DNA of 17,209 nt from Zoogloeaceae bacterium (GTDB lineage: Bacteria > Pseudomonadota > Gammaproteobacteria > Burkholderiales > Rhodocyclaceae): assembly GCA_031267345.1 (NCBI GenBank), contig JAIRZG010000057.1:1-17209 (forward strand), written 5' to 3'. The notes beneath the pieces were generated by a model that saw only the letters and a program-made list of their open reading frames with translations, ran no database searches and was not told where the DNA came from. Positions 13,458-17,209 of the stretch are shown here, piece after piece. The number at the start of each line of letters is the position of its first letter. The first letter of the stretch is position 1. The position numbers and the translations under genes are program-made.

Positions 13458-14265
13458 CCCGCGCCGCGTCGTTGTCGGCATTGAAGTCGACGGCAGGCTG
13501 AAACGCTTTGAGGGCATGAACGTAACTGCGACGGGAACGAAATTCGCCAACCCGCTGCAAAACGAATGCGCGCTTACCATCGACAATCTGGCGCGCGAGA
13601 CGCGCGACTACCTGCTGACTACGGTAAGCCCGTTCAACGGCAAGCCAGGACGCAAGCTGCTGACGCTGGAAGCTGGACGCGAAAGCTGGGGAACCTTCGC
13701 CATTTTTTCCGGCGACATCACCAACGCCACGATAACGCAGCCGCCCGACATCGGCATGACCCTGAAGGCAAGAACCGGCGCCGCGTCAAAGGGCGTGTTG
13801 CTGGCGCGCGCGCACCCGACGACGACGCTTTCCGCCATCGCCAAAGGAATTGCCAAAGACCTGAATCTGGCGCTCGTCTTCGAGGCGGCGGACAAGAACA
13901 TCCGCAATTACAGCTTTTCCGGCGCGGCCTTGCAACAGGTGGAACGGCTCTCCGAGGCGGGCAGTGTGAACGCCTTCGTCGATGATGATCGCCTGGTGGT
14001 GAAGAACCGCGACGAGCCGCTCCAGCACACTACGCATGTCCTTTCCGAAGATTCCGGCATGATCGGCGTGCCCGAAATCACCGAGCGCGGCGTCAAGGTG
14101 ACGCTGCTGCTCACCCCCGGCGTGCGACTGGGCGGGCGGCTGACCTTGTCAAGCCGGATGAATCCAGCGCTGGCGGGCGATTACGTCATCTACAAGCTGG
14201 AATTCAACATTTCAAGCCGCGACACGCCGTTTTACTGGATTGCTGAGTGCAAGGGGATCAGATGA
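13441..14265 (+). CDS. Baseplate hub protein (gpD/gp27-like)
   Basis: This is a 274-residue protein starting at ATG 13441; the longer open frame from 13408 lies inside the plug gene and is not needed. Beta-strand sequence such as FANPLQNECALTIDNLARE, LEAGRESWGTFAIFSGDI and the C-terminal LTLSSRMNPALAGDYVIYKLEF resembles the trimeric hub of Pam3/Bcep-type phages, the platform on which the spike is mounted. It is followed by the spike gene, as usual. The stop codon lies inside the left end of repeat copy 2, so the last residues (KGIR) may have been changed by the insertion. Confidence 0.8.
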   Translation: MRQQIDPRRVVVGIEVDGRLKRFEGMNVTATGTKFANPLQNECALTIDNLARETRDYLLTTVSPFNGKPGRKLLTLEAGRESWGTFAIFSGDITNATITQPPDIGMTLKARTGAASKGVLLARAHPTTTLSAIAKGIAKDLNLALVFEAADKNIRNYSFSGAALQQVERLSEAGSVNAFVDDDRLVVKNRDEPLQHTTHVLSEDSGMIGVPEITERGVKVTLLLTPGVRLGGRLTLSSRMNPALAGDYVIYKLEFNISSRDTPFYWIAECKGIR

Positions 14266-14385
14266 CAGAGGACAGAGGACAGAAGACAGAAGGTTTGCGG
14301 CGCTGGCGCGCCGTTTGTAAAACGAACGAAGGCGAAGCCTTCGCTGATCGACTGTCCTCTGTCTTCTGTCCTCTGTCCTCTGATA
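14257..14385 (-). repeat. Nested-palindrome repeat element, copy 2 (inverted)
   Basis: This 129-bp element is the reverse complement of the 8526-8649 element with scattered differences. Reading on the minus strand it shows the same order: iterated GGACAGA arm, CGATCAGCGAAGGCTTCGCC hairpin, a variable T-rich spacer, GGCGCGCCAGCGCC hairpin, CAAACCTTCTGTC and the closing arm. It begins at the hub stop codon and ends directly before AAGGAGG, the spike gene ribosome-binding site. It is non-coding. Confidence 0.8.
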
Positions 14386-14398
14386 AGGAGGAACGAAG

Positions 14399-15118
14399 AT
14401 GATCGACATTCCCAGTCAAGACCCCGCCGACGCCGACAGTCTCGCCGGAACTTTCCGCGCCATCTTCAGGAAGTTGCTGCAAGGCATCGACGGGATGCTG
14501 CCCGCGCGCGTGCTCGCCTACGACCGCGCGGCGAACGTCGCCACGGTGCTGCCGCTGATCCACATCGTCGGCACGAACGGCGGCGGCAAAGCGCGCGCGC
14601 AGGTGGCGGCGGTTCCCGTGCTGGCGCTGGGCGGCGGCGGCTTCGTCGTCAACTTTCCGCTCAAGGCGGGCGATCTGGGCTGGATTGAAGCCAGCGACCG
14701 CGACATCAGCCTGTACCTGCAAAGCCTGGACGAAGCCAAACCGAACACCCTCCGGCTGCACAATTTTTCCGACGGGCGCTTCATCCCTGACATTTACCGC
14801 AAATACGCGATTGCCGGAGAAGACGATAGCGACATGGTGATTCAGACCCTGACCGGAGAAACGAAAATCGTCCTTCGGCAGGACAAAATTTTCATCAAGG
14901 CGCCGAACGACATCACCATCGAGGCGGCGCAGACGATTAACCTCAAAGCGCCGCAAATCAACATCGAGGGGGTGCTCACCATGTCCGGCGGCGCGGCGAC
15001 CATCGCCAGCAGCACATTGAACATCACCAGCGACACCACCATCGAGGGGCGCGGTTTCCTGGAACACCAACATACCGGCGTACAGACCGGCGGCTCCAGC
15101 ACGGGAGGCGTTACATGA
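14399..15118 (+). CDS. Membrane-puncturing spike (Gp138 family)
   Basis: This is a 239-residue protein with a perfect AAGGAGG at 14385-14391. The N-terminal part (LPARVLAYDRAANVATVLPLI, GDLGWIEASDRDISLYL) is an OB-fold Gp138 N-terminal domain. The C-terminal part has beta-helix-type repeats (NDITIEAAQTINLKAPQINI) and a tip HQH motif (His223, His225), which in such spikes binds a metal ion. It pierces the outer membrane during tail contraction. The stop overlaps the next start as ATGA (15115-15118). Confidence 0.85.
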   Translation: MIDIPSQDPADADSLAGTFRAIFRKLLQGIDGMLPARVLAYDRAANVATVLPLIHIVGTNGGGKARAQVAAVPVLALGGGGFVVNFPLKAGDLGWIEASDRDISLYLQSLDEAKPNTLRLHNFSDGRFIPDIYRKYAIAGEDDSDMVIQTLTGETKIVLRQDKIFIKAPNDITIEAAQTINLKAPQINIEGVLTMSGGAATIASSTLNITSDTTIEGRGFLEHQHTGVQTGGSSTGGVT

Positions 15119-15468
15119 TCAGCATCCGCGTGAATGACAGGCGCGACCTCACCCTGAACAAGGCGGGCGCGCTGGAACTGGTGAATGAGGCCGAGGCCAT
15201 CGGGCAGAACTGCGTCACCGCCATTTCCGCGCAGACGGGCGAGATGATCTACGCCATGCAGGACGGCGCGCCAACGCTGGACACCGTATGGAGAAAGCAC
15301 AGCCCGGCAAAGTTTGAAGCGGCGGCGCGGCGCGTATTGCTGGCGGTCGAAGGCGTCATCGAGGTGGTGGAGTTCCACCAGCAAAAAAATGGCGATGTTC
15401 TGAATTATACGGCAACCATCCGCACCATCTACGGCGTGGATTCCATCGCCGGATTTTTTACGGATTAA
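15115..15468 (+). CDS. Baseplate wedge protein, gp25/W-like
   Basis: This is a 117-residue protein, translationally coupled to the spike gene. It lies between spike and baseplate J, the position of the gp25-like wedge protein. Sequence includes RVNDRRDLTLNKAGALELVNEA, AARRVLLAVEGVIEVVEF and a C-terminal beta region (LNYTATIRTIYG), in which the middle EGV..V pattern resembles the gp25/GpW fold. The match is weaker than for the neighbours, so position carries much of the call. Confidence 0.65.
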   Translation: MISIRVNDRRDLTLNKAGALELVNEAEAIGQNCVTAISAQTGEMIYAMQDGAPTLDTVWRKHSPAKFEAAARRVLLAVEGVIEVVEFHQQKNGDVLNYTATIRTIYGVDSIAGFFTD

Positions 15469-15471
15469 AAA

Positions 15472-16440
15472 ATGGCCTACGACTTCATCGTCCGCACGGG
15501 CGTCATCGTGCCGGATACGGCGGATGCGCGCGCCGCCGTCGAGCAGGAATTCCGCGACGCCTTCGGGCGGCAAGACTTGATCACCACGCCGGACACGCCG
15601 CAGGGCGTACTCATCACGCAGGAAGTCATCGCGCGGCAAAACGTCGCCCGCAACAATGCCGACCTGGCCAACCAGATCAACCCAAATCTGGCCACGGGTC
15701 TCTTTCTCGACGCCCTCTGCGCCTTGACCGGCCTCACACGCAAAAAAGCTACGCGCACCCGCGCGCGAGCGGTCGCGCTCACTGGCGTTCCGAATACCAT
15801 TCTCCCGCAGGGCGCGCGCGCGCGCACGGAAGCCGGGGATATTTTCGTGCTCACTACAGCCGTGGCGCTGGACACAAACGGCAATGGCGAGGGGGATTTC
15901 GAGGCCGAGCAATTCGGCGCGGTCGGCTGTCCGGCAAACACGCTGAACGCCATCATCGACGTCGTGCTGGGCTGGGAGACGGTGAATAACCCGAATGCCG
16001 GAACCCTGGGCGAAGAGGAACAAACCGACGCTTCCCTCGCTGCGTTACGCAACCGGACGCTGGCGCGGCAGGGCATCAGCACCGTGGAAGCGCAGATTTC
16101 CGGTCTGTATGAAATCCCCGGCGTCAAGTCGCTCGCTTACCGCGAAAACATCTTTTCCACGACCGAAACCATCGACGGCATCGAGATGCTGCCGCATTCG
16201 GTGTGGGCTTGTGTGGACGGCGGCGCGGACGCAACAATCGCCGCCTCTCTCCTGAACAACAAGACCGACGGCGCGGCCTGGAACGGCGCGGTGGAGGTGG
16301 AGATTATCGAGCCGTGGAGCGGGCAGGCTTACACGGTGCGCTTCGACCGTCCGACGGAAGTCCCGATTCTTGCACGCGTGACCGTGCGTAATATCCTGAA
16401 TAGCGTTCAGGACCCGCAGACGGTCATCCGGCAAGCATGA
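15472..16440 (+). CDS. Baseplate J/gp47 protein, C-terminally truncated
   Basis: This is a 322-residue frame. Recognisable features are the N-terminal RTGVIVPDTADARAAVEQEF, DTPQGVLITQEVIA, FLDALCALTGLTR, and the central PAGARA-like segment ILPQGARARTEAGDIF. Baseplate J proteins make the wedge that links hub to tail fibres. The frame ends at QDPQTVIRQA followed by TGA (16438-16440). In relatives this motif is followed by a further C-terminal region (typically of the form LDYANGE...G..V), which is absent in all frames here. Sequence composition changes to AT-rich at that point, so the gene is cut by a rearrangement and is probably non-functional. Confidence 0.8.
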   Translation: MAYDFIVRTGVIVPDTADARAAVEQEFRDAFGRQDLITTPDTPQGVLITQEVIARQNVARNNADLANQINPNLATGLFLDALCALTGLTRKKATRTRARAVALTGVPNTILPQGARARTEAGDIFVLTTAVALDTNGNGEGDFEAEQFGAVGCPANTLNAIIDVVLGWETVNNPNAGTLGEEEQTDASLAALRNRTLARQGISTVEAQISGLYEIPGVKSLAYRENIFSTTETIDGIEMLPHSVWACVDGGADATIAASLLNNKTDGAAWNGAVEVEIIEPWSGQAYTVRFDRPTEVPILARVTVRNILNSVQDPQTVIRQA

Positions 16441-16546
16441 TTTTTCCTCTATGATTTGTTATACAAGTATAGTGAAGTTTGCGCCTGGCGTTTGACGGTC
16501 GGGCGTGGCGGGTTTTTCCTTGCGCGGCGCGTCGGCGCCGATAACT
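16436..16546 (-). other. Host-phage junction and 5' stub of a leftward host gene
   Basis: Phage homology ends near 16437. Read on the minus strand, AGAGG (16450-16446) precedes an ATG at 16438-16436 that is followed by only three codons and a stop, all in phage sequence. This looks like the ribosome-binding site and start of a host gene (the place where fliK would be expected after fliJ) whose body was removed or displaced. The 107-bp gap also holds a TATAC-AA-GTATA palindrome at 16460-16471. No other gene is visible. Confidence 0.4.
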
Positions 16547-16981
16547 TTATCTGTTCCCGGTTCCCCTGTTCCTGAACTCGTCGGTTTGTTTTTGCTCCTG
16601 ACGCAGCGCCTTTTTGTCTTCCGCGCGTTGGTGGCGAATCAGGAGGGTGTCGATGGCTTTCATGCGGGTGTTTTGTTGCCGCCAGTGTTCCTGCCCGGCC
16701 GCCGTGTTCTGCGCGGAATTTTCGACCTGCGTGTCTTGTTGCTGGATGGCTGCGTCGATTTTGCCCAGAAATTCCTGATAATTGCGCCAACTGGCAAGTG
16801 TCAACCCCGCCGTCTGCGCCGCGCGGAACTGCTGGGCGTATTCTTCCCGATACTGGCGCAACAAGGCCAGCCGCGCGCGCGCGTCCTGCTCCGCCGCAAT
16901 CAGGCGTCCCAACTGCCGCGCCGCTTCGTCAGCGCGTTCATTCAACAAATCGAGCAGGGGTTGCAGGGTAAATTCAGTCAT
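16547..16981 (-). CDS. fliJ: Flagellar export protein FliJ
   Basis: This is a 144-residue protein starting at ATG 16981 (MTEFTLQPLLDLLNERADEA); an upstream extension of 21 residues is discarded because the family begins here. It is almost entirely helical and forms an antiparallel coiled coil: QLGRLIAAEQDARARLALLR, QYREEYAQQFRAAQ, and a C-terminal arm rich in Gln, Arg and Lys (LLIRHQRAEDKKALRQEQKQ, TDEFRNR). FliJ binds the FliI/FliH ATPase and FlhA in the flagellar type III export apparatus. It lies outside the prophage on the opposite strand. Its usual neighbours fliI and fliK are not visible in this window. Confidence 0.85.
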   Translation of the reverse strand: MTEFTLQPLLDLLNERADEAARQLGRLIAAEQDARARLALLRQYREEYAQQFRAAQTAGLTLASWRNYQEFLGKIDAAIQQQDTQVENSAQNTAAGQEHWRQQNTRMKAIDTLLIRHQRAEDKKALRQEQKQTDEFRNRGTGNR

Positions 16982-16983
16982 CG

Positions 16984-17007
16984 GGATCCGGGGACAAAAG
17001 ACAGTGT
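16984..17007 (-). repeat. Possible degenerate end of the nested-palindrome repeat
   Basis: On the minus strand CTGTCTTTTGTCCCCGGATC (about 17003-16984) matches the arm of the repeat (CCGTCTTCTGTCCCCTGATC at the left end of copy 1) at 17 of 20 positions. It lies between the small membrane-protein frame and fliJ, within host-like DNA. The rest of the element is absent. Confidence 0.35.
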
Positions 17008-17045
17008 AAATCAAGGGGAATGAGGAAAGTGCAGGAAAGCACATT

Positions 17046-17198
17046 CTAGGTCACGCTTTTCCCTTCCCGACAGGTCAACAACAGATAAGGCAGGGCAAGG
17101 AAGGGCCAGACGATGGAAATCCAGCGGGTGAGACCGTTGAAATTGAGAAAATGGCCTTCCTGCCAGCGTGCGAGGGCAGCGAGCGAATACGGGTTCAT
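17046..17198 (-). CDS. Small membrane-protein frame of unknown function (50 residues or 3' part of a longer gene)
   Basis: From ATG 17198 to TAG 17046, 50 codons encode MNPYSLAALARWQEGHF, then LNFNGLTRWISIVWPFLALPYLLLT (split for length) and CREGKSVT. Residues about 26-42 form one membrane helix. The frame is also open to the window edge upstream of the ATG, so this could be the C-terminus of a larger membrane protein. No family is recognised, and it is not FliI. It lies 64 bp upstream of fliJ on the same strand. Confidence 0.4.
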   Translation of the reverse strand: MNPYSLAALARWQEGHFLNFNGLTRWISIVWPFLALPYLLLTCREGKSVT

Positions 17199-17209
17199 GG
17201 GAATGCAAT

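Noticed and set aside
16441..16560. Prophage attachment site (attR) at the right junction
   Set aside because: No integrase, tRNA end or matching left repeat is visible, and phage homology stops inside a structural gene, so this is a deletion joint rather than a normal attachment site.

Overview
This window is most simply read as a degraded contractile-tailed (myovirus) prophage lying in a proteobacterial chromosome, probably betaproteobacterial. The host guess rests on the base composition and on a fliJ-like flagellar gene at the right edge; neither settles the genus. The late genes run left to right in the order of Bcep781/Pam3-type myophages: terminase, DUF1073 portal, MuF-like head protein, DUF2213 protease/scaffold, cement protein, DUF2184 capsid, DUF4054 connector, tail tube, frameshifted tail chaperones, tape measure, Dit-like protein, plug, hub, Gp138 spike, gp25-like wedge and baseplate J.

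Layout. 1-147: 3' end of an insertion sequence (transposase C-terminus plus right end), which has cut off the start of the terminase. 148-4709: packaging and portal genes. The portal carries an extra C-terminal LPD3-like domain of the kind seen in phage 'polyvalent' conflict proteins. A strong hairpin terminator follows at 4724-4762. 4795-8528: a 48-residue membrane peptide, the protease-scaffold gene with a likely nested scaffold start, cement, capsid, an unknown protein and a connector. 8526-9230: a nested-palindrome repeat and a leftward brnT-brnA toxin-antitoxin pair. These sit where the tail terminator and sheath genes are expected, and no sheath gene is visible. 9237-12481: tail tube to Dit-like protein. 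12381-12971: a small protein with a PBECR/MuF-C-like nuclease-type domain and its own terminator. 13128-16440: baseplate genes, with a second, inverted copy of the repeat at 14257-14385. Baseplate J stops early at a junction near 16438. 16441-17209: host-like DNA with fliJ and a small membrane-protein frame, both leftward.

Three independent lesions (IS-truncated terminase, missing sheath, truncated baseplate J) argue that this prophage cannot make infectious particles by itself. It still carries three conflict-type cargoes: the portal LPD3 domain, the PBECR-like protein and BrnTA.

The most unusual pattern is that both conflict-domain genes in the late operon are followed by a short non-coding stretch holding a leftward (antisense) promoter with a perfect TATAAT and a hairpin at the predicted 5' end of the transcript. 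At the second locus the antisense transcript would end in a bidirectional intrinsic terminator, giving a discrete RNA of about 115 nt. This could be an undescribed antisense-RNA control of phage-borne toxin domains. The promoters and terminator are read from the sequence; the regulatory role is a hypothesis.
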